Shown: positions 52,120 through 63,819, counted from the first letter of the stretch. The stretch is 64,000 bases of DNA from Antedon mediterranea (GCF_964355755.1 NC_092670.1:19653201-19717200), one strand, 5' to 3'. Translations and numbers: made by a program. Notes: a model not told the origin generated them from the sequence alone.

Positions 52120-53776
52120 TATTGTCCCTTGTTCGTTTGTACAGGAAAGAAAAGCAACATTTCAAATGCAGAAAAAAGAAAGATTTAAACTTGGATCCAC
52201 AAAGCTTATCCTCTTTTTCTGGAACGAATCAGCGTGTGACCTCCCACTGTGACCTCCATTATAGGATACTCCTAGCCTGATATTTCTCTTTATACACACC
52301 TTTCTAGAAAACACCCACAAATGATGATGTATAACACCGTAATGTATTCCAACCAATTACATCATTGTTAATTAAAGTTAATGCCTAAACAAGCGATAGC
52401 CTTTAGAAAGTTTCAATTTTCTAAGCAGAACCTTTCGCATGAATTAAAGGAGACATTTAATTGATAATAAATAATCTAGTTTACATAGAAAAAAACGTAT
52501 ATACTCGTTTCCAATAAACGCCTCTTCAAAAGCAATAACTGTCAATCGATAATTTAATTTTCCAAAAAAATTATGCAAAATCATTTCAATAGTATGGGGA
52601 CATTCCAGGATAACTCAGTTAATACTGATTCCTAACATGTTTTTAATGGCTGTTCAGCAGGATTTGACACGGCTTCGGAGGCCAAAGTTGACACAGCAAA
52701 TTTGCATACACACTGGACTTACGTAGTTTAGTAGTGATCCTTCAGATATAAAACAAAGCATTTTCTTAGAGAATTCTATGCAAATCATGCTACTTTCATA
52801 CAAAAATTGTTATCTGATATATAACCCCCATTTATTTTCCAAAGTAGAACGATCATCATGAAGTCCTTCTTTAAAAATTGGTGCTTACTATTTTGCTTAA
52901 GCGAAAAAAAGTTGGTTCATTATCAATTTTGTTTTATATGTAAGCTTGAACAAGGTCATGTAGAATAAAATGCTCAATGCAAGGCAGAATAAATATACAT
53001 GTCTTTCTATTCTGAAAATAGAAATATTTATTTCTATTCTGCTTTTTTACAACAAAAACAATAGAAATTTCAAATCAAGAATTACCCTTTAAGATCAAGA
53101 TTTTAGCATATACAGCAGTATGTGAATAACAAACATTGGATAAACTTTGACAAACATGATTTGTTTTTAAATGCAGGAATTAAGACAATGCAGGGTAATT
53201 AAACATCAGCATGTATGACGTTCCTCTACAGGCATGTACGCACACTTCATAGATCAATTAAAGAAGATGAACAACAAACAAATGTAAATTTAATAAAATA
53301 CGGTCAAGATATAAACGTGATTGCACGATTGTTTTCGTAGTTATAATGTACACAGTACTATTTTATTAAAATAAATAATTGCCATTAGTATTTAAATTAA
53401 AAAAAAAAAATTATTGTGTTATTTTTTTTTTTTAATATGATCAATCTATGTAAAAATCTTTTAAATTTTATAATTGTTTTAAATGTATTGTAAATTGTTA
53501 CTATGTAATTTTTGTTTAAAATTTAAATTAAGAAGTTGCAATGTTTTCTTTTTGTATTCAGTTAATATTGTTTTTTTATTTTAAAATGTTGTCAGTATGT
53601 AAAAATGAATGAACTGAAATGTACATAAAGAATTTGATGTCATTCTGAGCAAGTTTGTATGTCCTGTAGTTTAATACAGCTTTAATGCCATAGAAAGCAT
53701 ATTTTTTACTCATATATTTATAATAATATCATAAGAATGTTTGAGATTAACTATCAAAATACCATAAAAGCTCTAT
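52120..53776. other. Intergenic stretch without recognised gene
   Basis: AT-rich DNA with poly-A/T runs near 53398-53435. An antisense stretch at about 52165-52280 (reading GGHSGRSHADSFQKKRISF) is open, follows a usable acceptor and has protein-like composition, but I find no good donor, so it is not called as an exon. Confidence 0.4.
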
Positions 53777-53787
53777 TGCATGCCATA

Positions 53788-54023
53788 AAAAAGGTGAGTC
53801 CCGTGTTCTCTGAACGTAGGGGAATGAGCTGTTAGGAGCTCATTGTACTAAGCCTCGGCATTATGTGGTAGGGTGGCCAGTTCCTTTCCACGCCGTCTTT
53901 TTTCTCCCTAGTATTTTCAACCAGGTACTCATTTACAGCTGAGTGGACTGGGAGTTGTCGGGAATTGAACCCGGGTCTATCTGTATGACAGTCAAGTGTC
54001 CTAACCACTCGGTATCCAACTCC
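53788..54023 (-). mobile_element. tRNA-Asp-derived SINE with 11-bp target duplication
   Basis: On the minus strand, 54023-53951 folds as a tRNA-like head: a perfect acceptor stem GGAGTTG/CAACTCC, A-box-like ACCGAGTGGTTAGG, an anticodon-loop CTGTCAT as in tRNA-Asp (GTC), and B box GGTTCAATTCC. A 160-base body follows (TGAGTACCTGGTTGAAAATA..., ...ACGGGACTCACC), ending in TTTTTT. The direct repeat TGCATGCCATA flanks it at 53777-53787 and 54024-54034, the mark of LINE-driven insertion. The near-intact head and perfect duplication suggest a fairly young copy. Confidence 0.87.
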
Positions 54024-54239
54024 TGCATGCCATAGTTTAGCAAAATTACCATGATTTAGAAATTATTTTCATTCTTATTCTTTGACCAGAGCATGACCCG
54101 AAATGCTGATTAAAATAGAAATAAATTTATAGTAAATGCAAGTATGGATGTAATTTTTATGTACTCATCCTTATGCACTGATCTCATAAAATTGTACCTT
54201 TTTTCAAATACTGTATGCAAGCAAGCAAGACAGAATTTG

Positions 54240-54730
54240 TCATGAGACAAAAAAGGAGAGTATATAAAAATAAAATTAAGATTTATATTGTAAAGTACTG
54301 TATAAAGTTTTTAAGTATATCTTTCAGGAATCAATTATGAAATTAATTAAACAAAAAAATGTTTTCATCTAGTTAAATTTTTTGGTTATTATTTTACTCT
54401 TTTTTCTTTTATGTATATCTCTAAAAATAAATTATTAAACAATAGACAAAAAGGGCAGTATATGAAAAATAAAATAAAGATTTATATTGTAAAGTATAAA
54501 GTTTTTAAGTATATCTTTCAAAAAGAAATTATGAAATTAATTAAATTAAAACAATTTTTGTTATCACCTAGTTGTTTGGTTAATTTACTTTATCTTTGTA
54601 TAGAATAGTATGAATTTGTCTTTTATGAATAGCTAAGAAATAAATTATTAAATAATGGTAATTTTTTCTACATTGCATTCTTAAAATCTTCTTTTTTCGT
54701 TGTATATTATAGTATGAATTTGTTTTTTGG
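54240..54730. repeat. AT-rich tandem duplication, unit about 197 bp
   Basis: GACAAAAAAGG, then ATTTATATTGTAAAGTA, AAGTTTTTAAGTATATCTTT and ATTATGAAATTAATTAAA, occurs at about 54246-54355 and again at about 54444-54548. A shorter, diverged third copy starts near 54625. Confidence 0.7.
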
Positions 54731-55727
54731 GTATATCTTCAGAAACAACATATATTAAATTATATGGAAAATTTTTCTACAACTTTCCAAATAATATTTT
54801 TTTTGGGTCATTTTCTTTATTTTCTATTCGCACCATTTCAATAAGCATGGTACAAATAATAGCTTACATAACTTTTCTCATTAAGCACACATCGTAATTT
54901 GCTAAATCATTTCATTGATAAAATATGACACATTTCCATATGTTTTTCTGTTGATCCTTGTTATCTTTCACATCTCCAGTTTCTCTTGCAATGGACCCCA
55001 TTGGAAATAAATTGACATGTCGATTTTATGGGTCGTCCTTGCATCCATTCACTTTGCTTTTATTCAATTTTAATATTCCAATTGTTTGTATTTTTTCTTT
55101 GTTATGTATTTTAAATGTATTGTTGAATGGATGCTAAATGAATAAATAAAAAAATGAAATGAAATAGATAATTAGAAATAATATAAATATTTATGCCAGT
55201 TCAAGTCCCAATAATCACCAAATGAATACTAGTAAAACTTAGGCCTGATGTTATTGCCTCTCTGAGGCATGTTTAACTGAAATCCTGTGTTTGAGTGGTT
55301 CGCTAATTAAAAATCCATTAATTCAAGTTGTTCATTGTAAGGTTAATTACCCTGGACACTTAAATAGTTAATATAGTATCTGTATTAATTTAGCAATACC
55401 ATTTATTATTATGATATGCGACTGTATGCATTGTACACCATGCCTTTTAACGTTCTGAAAATTAGTAAAACGTAACATTAAAATTTTCATTTTACAAACT
55501 CGAAGACAATACACATTTGGCGATTGAATAATGTGAAAATATAGATGAACATAAAATAATTAGTTGGGTGGTTGCCATGCCAACATATCATTAGAAGTAT
55601 TCAATCTTGTCTTTGTGCATTTCGCTTGTCTTAAAGGTTATAGGTCAATTAACAATAATTTATGAAATGAGACATTGTAATATTCATGCAAAAGACAAAA
55701 CAATTGGTATACTGTAGAAACTCTAGG

Positions 55728-56258
55728 CTCTACTGCAGGTAGTACATTAATTTCACAGCAGGTAGTGCAGTAACTCTACTGCAGGTAGTGCAGTAACTCT
55801 ACAGCAGGTAGTGCAGTAACTCCACTGCAGGTAGTGCAGTAACTCTACAGCAGGTAGGGCAGTAACTCTACAGCAGGTAGTGCAGAAACTCTACTGCAGG
55901 TAGTGCAGTAACTCTACCGCAGGTAGTGCAGTAACTCTACAGCAGGTAGAGCAGTAACTCTACAGCAGGTAGTGCAGTAACTCTACTACAGGTAGTGCAG
56001 TAACTCTACCGCAGGTAGTGCAGTAACTCTACAGCAGGTAGAGCAGTAACTCTACAGCAGGTAGTGCAGTAACTCTACTACAGGTAGTGCAGTAACTCTA
56101 CCGCAGGTAGTGCAGTAACTCTACAGCAGGTAGAGCAGTATCTCTACAGCAGGTAGTGCAGTAACTCTACTACAGGTAGTGCAGTAACTCTACCGCAGGT
56201 AGTGCAGTAACTCTACAGCAGGTAATGCATTAACTCTACTATTAGGTAGTGCAGTAAT
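55728..56258. repeat. 22-bp minisatellite (GCAGGTAGTGCAGTAACTCTAC) with an 88-bp higher-order unit
   Basis: About 23 head-to-tail units. From about 55890 on, four variant units (CTACTACAGG, CTACCGCAGG, CTACAGCAGG, GTAGAGCAG) recur in the same order three times, giving an 88-bp higher-order repeat. It is not a CRISPR array: there are no unique spacers. Confidence 0.92.
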
Positions 56259-56259
56259 T

Positions 56260-57640
56260 TTACTTTTAATTTTTTGCATTAGCTCAATATTTCAAAGTTA
56301 TTTCGAGAACTTGTCAAATTGCAGTGGTTTTAGAATAACAAATTACTGCAGTAAAATCCATGGATGCGCAAAAAATAAATGCCTTTTGAAGAAATAATAA
56401 GACCACCATTCATCAACCAAGAAAACATAATTCCAAAAGTGTATGACGACAAATCAATTTACTTCATTCATAAGTAGCGATTTATATCACTATTTAAAAC
56501 AGACTTATGCTCTTAATTCCAGGTTTTAGGTTAACAATAGTCTTTTATGGCTACTAGCTAGATCATGATATATTGGTTGGAAGTCAGTTTACTACAAGCA
56601 ACCACATCTAAACGCCACTTAAACTACAAATTGGTCTTCGCTGGAAAGGTCGGAATACTATCAACAGAATTAAACATTAGAAATAACTACTAAGTTTGCA
56701 TAAAATTGACTGGATATATGTGTCAGAAAAAAAGGTATATTGAGAAATAGGTAATGTATTCTACAACCTTTTAACAAATGTAAATGCAACCACATACAAA
56801 AAATTCCATTTCAATTTCCCACTAGACGGTTAACTGCTCAGTCAATTCAGACACAATTATATTCTCCGATTTTAAAAAATCCGCAGAATAATTTAAGAAA
56901 AAAATTAAAAATAGCTCCAAACAACAAGATAGATATATTCGACGTTTAAGAACATTTTCAATAAAGAAAACATTTTTTTTAAATTGATAATCCAAAAGGA
57001 GCATGTGTCCTACAGAAGAGGTGTATATGACAAAATTTTACTAATTATCCAACTCTCTTTTTCTTACATTTACAATGAAAAAAAATTAAGAATGCATTAT
57101 ACAATAATGTGGTTTGGTTCATGGAACTTAATGTCTTGATTGATTGCAAAACAAAAAATAAAAAAAAATGTGTTGAGAATCAACATCTGTAATACAATAA
57201 TTACCTGATAGTAAGTCAGATAGGTGAGGTTTATCATCTAAATGGCTCGGCGAGTATAAGTAGAGATAAACATATTAGATAAGAGCTGTCTCTCTAGTCA
57301 TTAGTTACAAGATCTATTTCTATCCTAATTTAGTCAGCTTCGTAAGTCAGGTAGAAGAGGTGCTTTAAGAGTTCACATAAACGGCCATAGCTTGAGCTTG
57401 AGAAAGTCACATGATCTTTCTTTTAAATGCACTAATTAAATTCAATTTACCATGGACAGAATTATCATTTGGTGCTAAATTTGTATAGGAAATTTTTCCA
57501 AACCTTATATCAACAAAAACTTGGAAAAATATGCAACTTTTGCAACACATTTAGAAAGAAATTGAATTTATTTTTAGGGCTCAAAATCTAAGAAATACTC
57601 CCTCTCCCATTAAAAATGTTTTCGATCAATAACAGTATAC
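56260..57640. other. Intergenic stretch, no supported gene
   Basis: AT-rich. The complement of 57205-57237 has the sense DDKPHLSDLLSG between a TTTAG acceptor and a GTAATT donor. It could be a mini-exon of the minus-strand PTB gene at the right edge, but evidence is thin. Confidence 0.35.
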
Positions 57641-57992
57641 AATGAGACACCTTAAGGACAGCAGCCTGACGCCAGTGGGACACCTTAAGGACAGCAGTCT
57701 GACACCAGTGGGACACCTTAAAGACAGCAGCCCGACACCAGTGGGACACCTTAAAAGGACAGCAGCCAGACACCAGTAAGACACCTTAAAAGGACAGCAG
57801 CCCAACACCAGTGGTACACCTTAAAAGGATAGCAGCCCGACACCAGTGGGACACCTTAAGTACAGCAGCTCAACACCAGTGGGACACCTCAAAAGAACAG
57901 TAGCCCGACACTAGTGGGACACCTTAAAAGTACAGCTGCCCAACACCAGTGGGACACCTTAAGGACAGCAGCCCGGCACCAGTGGGACAACT
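57641..57992. repeat. 35-bp tandem repeat (ACACCTTAAGGACAGCAGCC...), about ten copies
   Basis: Units of 33-36 bases: GGGACACCTTAAGGACAGCA, then GCCCGACACCAGT, with variable A-run length (TTAAGG, TTAAAAGG). It is followed at 58078 by a pogo/Tigger-like terminus. Confidence 0.88.
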
Positions 57993-58666
57993 TTCTGACC
58001 AGACGTGTTCATTAAAAAAAATTAGTAGTAGTGTTAAACATATATTTATTTCCCCTAGTTTATTTCACAGGAAAGAGTCCCCTTAATAGGGGTGTCCTCT
58101 AAACAGGGCTGTTCCAAACGAGGCGGGTCTATTATATAATAATATTAGCTTGGTTAAGTCAGTATGATTGCCTAGCAAACTTAACTACCCATCCAGCTTT
58201 GCATTTGCAAACACATGCAAATAATTCTGAGAATATTTTGCTGTAGAAAGATCAAAACGATTCATAAATTCAGCCTGGCAAAGGTTAACTTAGAACATTG
58301 GATACAAGAGATAATTGGTTAGCAAGGTTATTTAATGCCTCTGATATTTAAGTAAGGATATATTTTTTGATTATCTCACATTTTAAAGTATCCCGAGTGA
58401 CTTTAATCTAGTTTAACCCAATTTTACCTATCGTCAACAAAGACAGAATAGTAGCTACCAATCATAATTATATTCCCTTTCCTCATCAGTCTCCAATTTA
58501 AATACCTTTTTTTTTGTATTTCAGCCTTCTTTTAATTTATGAAAGGATGAGATCTTTCTCTAAACTAAGTACTGTTATGAGGTGTAGATAGTCGAGCTGG
58601 TTGGTAAGGGATATTCATAACATAAAAAAAAAACTGATAGAATTGTGTATATGCAATGCAATCAAG

Positions 58667-58770
58667 CAGTGCCGTAGCCAGGATATTAAAGTGACACGGT
58701 GGTCGTAAAAAAGTCACAGGGAGGAGGAGGTCAGGTTGAAATTTACTAACGTACTGGTGGCACGGCACTG
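58667..58770. mobile_element. 104-bp TIR element (MITE), CAGTGCCGT ends
   Basis: CAGTGCCGTAGCCA at 58667-58680 and TGGCACGGCACTG at about 58758-58770 form imperfect terminal inverted repeats of about 13 bases. The core has GGAGGAGGAGG and no coding potential. Confidence 0.65.
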
Positions 58771-58799
58771 TTATGTCATGTGACAATAGTGAACTATTA

Positions 58800-60450
58800 G
58801 TTTTTATGGAAAATACATTTAAACATTTACTTAATACAAAATTGTAGGATATTACAAGCTACTGTATTGTATTTCATTTAGGCTTCTCCACTTTGTTTAA
58901 GTTATTACTTAAGAGAAATAAAAGAAATGAAATATATTATATTCTACTATGGAATCAGCAGTTTCTTTTTAAATAATTATCCAATATGTAAACACAATCA
59001 TTACATTTTGACAAAATACACAGGTTATAGTTTTAACATACACAAACGAAAAAGAACATTTATCAATGACGGTTATTTGACTCTTATAAAAAAACTAATA
59101 TATTTGAATGTAGAATAAGAAAAGCCTTTGGGTCTTGGAGAATCAATCACTTCAGAATTTGTCAAAGCATCCTACATTACATTAAAGAACTCCTACGAGT
59201 TCAAGATCTGTTTGTGTGCTTATTACGTTCTTAGTGTTTGATCCTTTTAATGGGATGTAAAAACATTGGTTCTATGGACATACACAAGAACATGGCACCA
59301 AATACAACTGTGTATGTAATGCATAACAGTATAAAATATGTTTTAGATGTGTTCCCATTGTTCAATGCTTGTACGAGTGGATTGGTATTTGTGAAGAGGT
59401 AATTTGCATATCAATTAGCAGGTGTTACATTTCAATTTTTTTTGTGTCTCACTCTCCCTACTACGGACCGGCGAGCAAGGAGGAGGTATTGTTCCTATAG
59501 CATATACTATGTTGTTTTTTTAACTTAGTTTGTATATTCTGTATATGTACATAGCAGAAAGAATAATAGTGATATATATAATAGTTACGGAGCCAAATCA
59601 GAAGATACTGATGAGATTTGAACACAACACATGTTCTCACAACACACAGTAATAGTGGGTAAGTAACAACTCACTATAAATATGCATGTACTACAGGATA
59701 TCATTGTTAGGGTTAATTTCTGAATGAAGTAATAACTCATTGTCATCATACATGAGAATATTGAACAGCATTATAGAAATACTGTACTAAGAAAGAACTG
59801 TATTACTTAACAAAGTGGAGGACACTGTCTCTGGGTTTGCTATTATCTGCCACAAGCTAGAAAATGACTAAAATACCTGGTGATCAGTAACGTTTCTATC
59901 TATATATTTATTCATTCCACATAAGCAGCATGAACTTTTCACTTATTATATATAACAAATTATCCTGTCAGCTAACTATAATAAAAGGTTAATTTGCAGG
60001 CCTGCCTTAAAGGGCTTACTACTGTGCCATACACATCTGTGTATTGATGGATATCGGTGCATAAAAACTACACACAAGTATGATTATTAATACAATATTA
60101 ATTATTGTACTGTTTTTTTTCCCCTCCCAAGTCATTCTAATATCAATAATACATGGGCTGTTTCTGACAATTTACAGATATTACTAATAATCTACAATTT
60201 ATTTATGGCATTCATTTATCAGTATTATTGTCATATGTACACCAGATTCTTCCCTTGCTAGTTAAAATGATCTACTTCAGTTAATTTGGGAACATAGTAA
60301 TTAATCCATTATTTATTTTCCGATTCGGTAATTTCCAATGTTCATTTTTCACTGAGGGCATTACCACTGATGAAAAAAAAGCTTGGTTTGTTCGACAAAA
60401 AGTATTTTCAATTGTTATAACATTAACAGGTATTTTTAGTTTTTTTAAAA
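58800..60450. other. Intergenic stretch without recognised feature
   Basis: AT-rich DNA left of the Penelope-like element. No exon, RNA gene or element termini were recognised on either strand. Confidence 0.45.
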
Positions 60451-60595
60451 ACTATAATTTGTGTTGAAAGAATTTCATTTAGCTTCGATTTTGTATAGAT
60501 GACAAATTTCGTTTTTGTAAAAGCACAAGTTAACGGAGTACTTACTCGAACGTTTCGATCTCTATCAGAGATCCTTCTCAACTGACTGCGGAGTG

Positions 60596-61660
60596 TTAAT
60601 GCAGCTTGGTCATTCTTGACGTCATCTGTTGATGACGTTGTACGCCTCCGGTTGTAGGTTGGAGGTTGTGCGGGGCTCGGCCAGGTGATGTGTCTATCAA
60701 ATCATTGTACAAATGCGAGAGTTCGTGGGCTCCAGTGTCCCGGTTCATGGTCTTCTCTTTATTTCTCCTTATATGTAATGATTCTCTAATCTGTCTGTCT
60801 TTGCGTTTAGGCTCTTTGGTTAAGATGGTAGCCTCCCAGTTCGGTACATGATTGTGTTTTATGACATGTTCTGTAATGGCAGATTTGTGTATGATCGAAG
60901 ATGTGGATGTTCTGGAGGCCCTAGTCATTACTCCCCCCGTGTTTGTTGTAACATCTTTTTTGTGATCATTAATTCGTGTTTGTAATGCCCTCCCTGTTTC
61001 CCCAATGTAAACTTGTGGACAGTTGCGGCAGGTGACTTCGTAGATTACTCCACATGTATCCATCTTCTCGATTTTATCTTTTGGGTGGACGAGGCTATTC
61101 TTGATTTTATTTTGGGGTAGGAAATAGGTTCCGACATTGTGATAGGAGAGAGTGCGTCGTATTCTTTCTGCCATTCCTTTTACATAGGGGATTCCTATGC
61201 TACCTCGCATCTTGATCTTTTCCTTCTGTGGTTCGTGTCCTTTGTTCTTTTTCCTTTTTCGGTTTTCCATAACTCTCTGGAAGGACCACTCTGGATACTG
61301 GCAGTTGTGTAACGCTTTCTTGATGTTATCCATCTCAACTTTCCTCAAATCCATATCTCCCACTACCTTCTCAGCTCTGTCCACAAGCGTGTTTATAAGC
61401 CCCAGTTTGTGTTCGAGTGGATGATGTGAGTTGAAATGTAAATATTGGTCTGTGTGAGTGGGCTTCCGATAGACTGAGGTGGTAACTGTTCCATTGTCAT
61501 TGAGTGTGATGAGCATGTCCAGGAAAGGTATTGTGTTGTTTGTCATCGATTCTGTGGTGAACTTGATATTGTCAGTTATATCGATGTTATTAAGATGTGT
61601 GTTAAATGTATGTACTGTACCTATGGGGATGATAGCTAATACATCATCAACGTATCGTCG
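60596..61660 (-). pseudogene. Penelope-like reverse transcriptase / GIY-YIG endonuclease, N-terminally truncated
   Basis: Intact frame from the RT active-site block (RRYVDDVLAIIP, about 61655-61620) to stop 60596-60598. Order: YVDD; the Penelope RT block NNTIPFLDMLI and SVYRKPTHTDQYLH; a linker with KRKKNK; then a GIY-YIG endonuclease with GVIYEVTCRNCPQVYIGETG, R and NDHKKD, and TEHVIKHNH downstream. The CRNC pair just before YIG is typical of the family. The frame stays open to 61744, but its first 28 codons (MCFMTCSV...) are antisense of the inverted arm and not part of the protein. The fingers and palm before YVDD are missing, so the copy cannot act alone. Few lesions suggest a recent insertion. 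Confidence 0.88.
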
Positions 61661-62000
61661 GGGAGTAATGACTAGGGCCTCCAGAACATCCACATCTTCG
61701 ATCATACACAAATCTGCCATTACAGAACATGTCATAAAACACAATCATGTACCGAACTGGGAGGCTACCATCTTAACCAAAGAGCCTAAACGCAAAGACA
61801 GACAGATTAGAGAATCATTACATATAAGGAGAAATAAAGAGAAGACCATGAACCGGGACACTGGAGCCCACGAACTCTCGCATTTGTACAATGATTTGAT
61901 AGACACATCACCTGGCCGAGCCCCGCACAACCTCCAACCTACAACCGGAGGCGTACAACGTCATCAACAGATGACGTCAAGAATGACCAAGCTGCATTAA
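61660..62000 (+). pseudogene. Second Penelope-like 3' fragment, inverted: C-terminal coding piece
   Basis: On the plus strand the right arm encodes the same C-terminal segment as the minus copy (from GVMTRASRTS through PNWEATILTKEPKRKDRQIR to MTSRMTKLH, stop 61998-62000). It therefore holds only the end of the endonuclease region and the tail. The open frame running back to 61479 is antisense of the RT and meaningless there. Near identity of the arms implies one event or later gene conversion. Confidence 0.85.
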
Positions 62001-62110
62001 CACTCCGCAGTCAGTTGAGAAGGATCTCTGATAGAGATCGAAACGTTCGAGTAAGTACTCCGTTAACTTGTGCTTTTACAAAAACGAAATTTGTCATCTA
62101 TAATTTGTGT

Positions 62111-63340
62111 ATTTTCACCAAATGCATTGGAATATAATGAACAAAAATTACAATTATGTGTTTAAAGTAATTTGGCACATACTCTACTTTTTTACTACTC
62201 TATTTTAATATGGTAACAATTTGCACTCCTGGGTGGCAGCATGACCTTAAAAGTGTTAAATCTGAGATTGCCTTCAGTTGCAAATCCAGGTTATTTTAAA
62301 CAAGGGAGCATTAATATTATTACTGTTTCAAAAATTTATATCAAATATTAGTTTATCATTTCATTTTAGCTGTCAAATGGGGAAGCACACCATATCCCTC
62401 AGATTATACCCCTCCTCTCACCCACTCTTTCCAATCGACTCTAGGCCCATTTACCCATACAAATCAGAAGAAGCAAGTAAATTAGAATTTTATAAAATGG
62501 AGAGATGCATCTGCAGACATTTGTCTCATTGGTAGACTCTGCTATCCAGCAGACATGTTTCAATATCCACCTGATATTCTACAGCATTACAAACAGTCTG
62601 AAATCGATGTTAACATTTGCTACTTATGCAAATTTGTCTCTACTAGATTAAATTTTAAATCGTATTCACACTTGTAAAATATTAATTTAAACGTGAACTA
62701 TTCCAACAACAATATTTCAATTTATTATAATGACAAATTGTGAAGTTTATTGTGAATCTCAAGGCCAAATCAACAGTTAAAACATTAATCACCTTCTCTA
62801 CACAATGTTCAAGCTACTACCCATTTATTTAATGCAAAAATTATGCAATGTAAACAGCTACACATTATAGTGTCCTGTTCACACCAACAAAAATCACATG
62901 ATAGGTTTACAGACTTTATAGTGTTACTTTCACATGCGTGAAACCTGGTTTGCACCCATAGGTAGATTATAATAATATATTAAAAATGCATATTCTTCCT
63001 TTAGCATGTTAAGGATGGTTCACACAAAAACAGAAAAAAATATTAATTAGATTGGACTTGGTGCTCTGTGAGTTTGTTATGCACCTTTTACTTATAACTT
63101 TTACACCACAATAAATTGTATTGCAGATTTGTTGGGGTCAAATAAGGCTGCAACCGCGAGTAGCAACGTACATAACAGCCGGTATCACGGTTCTAGATTT
63201 AAATGAGGCTGTGAGTACCAGTTTAAAAAAACGAGTATCCCCATTTTGGGGTCAAATTTAACTGCAACCCGAAAATACAGATGCAATGACAAGCTGGTAT
63301 CATGATTTTTCTGCCAAAATGTATGTATAATAATACTTAC
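62111..63340. other. Probable intron or intergenic DNA, nothing recognised
   Basis: AT-rich DNA between the Penelope-like element and the PTB exons. If the PTB gene continues leftwards this is intron. No exon with matching phase 0 start was found. Confidence 0.4.
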
Positions 63341-63819
63341 CTCAGCTTCAGCATTTGCATAAAAAACATAACAAATGAAATTCTTTGAAATTGTACAAGT
63401 TGTATCACTGAAAAACAAAATGATAAATGATGATTACAGTACCTTAACAATTTGCACCAGGTAGTTTTATTTTTGTAAAGTGCAACTATGTTATTCACAA
63501 AATGTGGTTGTCGAAAAACAAGAGGGCTCCCTGGTACATACAGTAGAGCATATGTGTTTTTATGGGCAAAAAAGAGCCACAACCTAGGCCTCATAACAAG
63601 ACGTGCAGAAAGCAGGTGTTTAAGCCATCCGGTGCTGTTAGATGTGGTAGAAATAAACACAAAATTACAAGCTTACCCAGCTACATAAGCCAAGTAGTTC
63701 ACAGCGTCCAATCTTCGACCACATGAAGAAATTTCTGGATAGGAATGTTGAAAAATGACATCATCATTGACAGGTGACTTTATTGAAACTTTTGTTTCGC
63801 CAAGGTGAAGACAGACAGG
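63341..63819 (-). CDS. PTB/PID-domain protein, two internal exons (TBC1D1/TBC1D4-like?)
   Basis: Exons 63677-63819 and 63341-63407 have good sites (TTTTTCAG acceptors, GTAAGC and GTAAGT donors) and join in frame across a Gly codon. Together they encode about 70 residues of a phosphotyrosine-binding fold: KVSIKSPVNDDVIFQHSYPE, ISSCGRRLDAVNYLAYVAGD, and ISKNFICYVFYANAEAE. The ISSC strand, the Y-L-A-Y strand and the F-I-C-Y-V-F strand match PTB core strands. Among families I know, the ISSC...ICYVF pair is closest to the PTB domain of TBC1D1/TBC1D4 (AS160) RabGAPs, which control Rab-dependent vesicle traffic. A SHC- or NUMB-type adaptor is less likely. The 5' exons lie beyond the right edge; the next 3' exon was not found. 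Confidence 0.6.

Larger units (their letters stand above)
60465..62097 (-). mobile_element. Penelope-like retroelement, 5'-truncated, with 443-bp inverted arms
   Basis: Arms 60494-60936 and 61660-62102 are near-perfect reverse complements. The left arm is the natural 3' end of the minus-strand element; the right arm is a second 3' end in opposite orientation, replacing the missing 5' part. The direct repeat CTATAATTTGTGT at 60452-60464 and 62098-62110 (13 bp, overlapping the arm end) is a plausible target duplication and defines the limits given. Such truncated copies joined to an inverted copy are known for Penelope-like elements. The single flanking duplication suggests that both parts arrived in one event. 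Confidence 0.88.

Noticed and set aside
53951-54023. Possible functional tRNA-Asp gene
   Set aside because: The acceptor stem is perfect, but the anticodon stem is poor, and the head is joined to a SINE body inside one 11-bp target duplication.
55728-56258. CRISPR-like regular repeats
   Set aside because: Contiguous tandem units without unique spacers, in a eukaryotic context.
61660-61744. N-terminal 28 codons of the Penelope frame (MCFMTCSV...)
   Set aside because: This stretch is antisense sequence of the inverted 3' arm; the true protein remnant starts at about RRYVDD.
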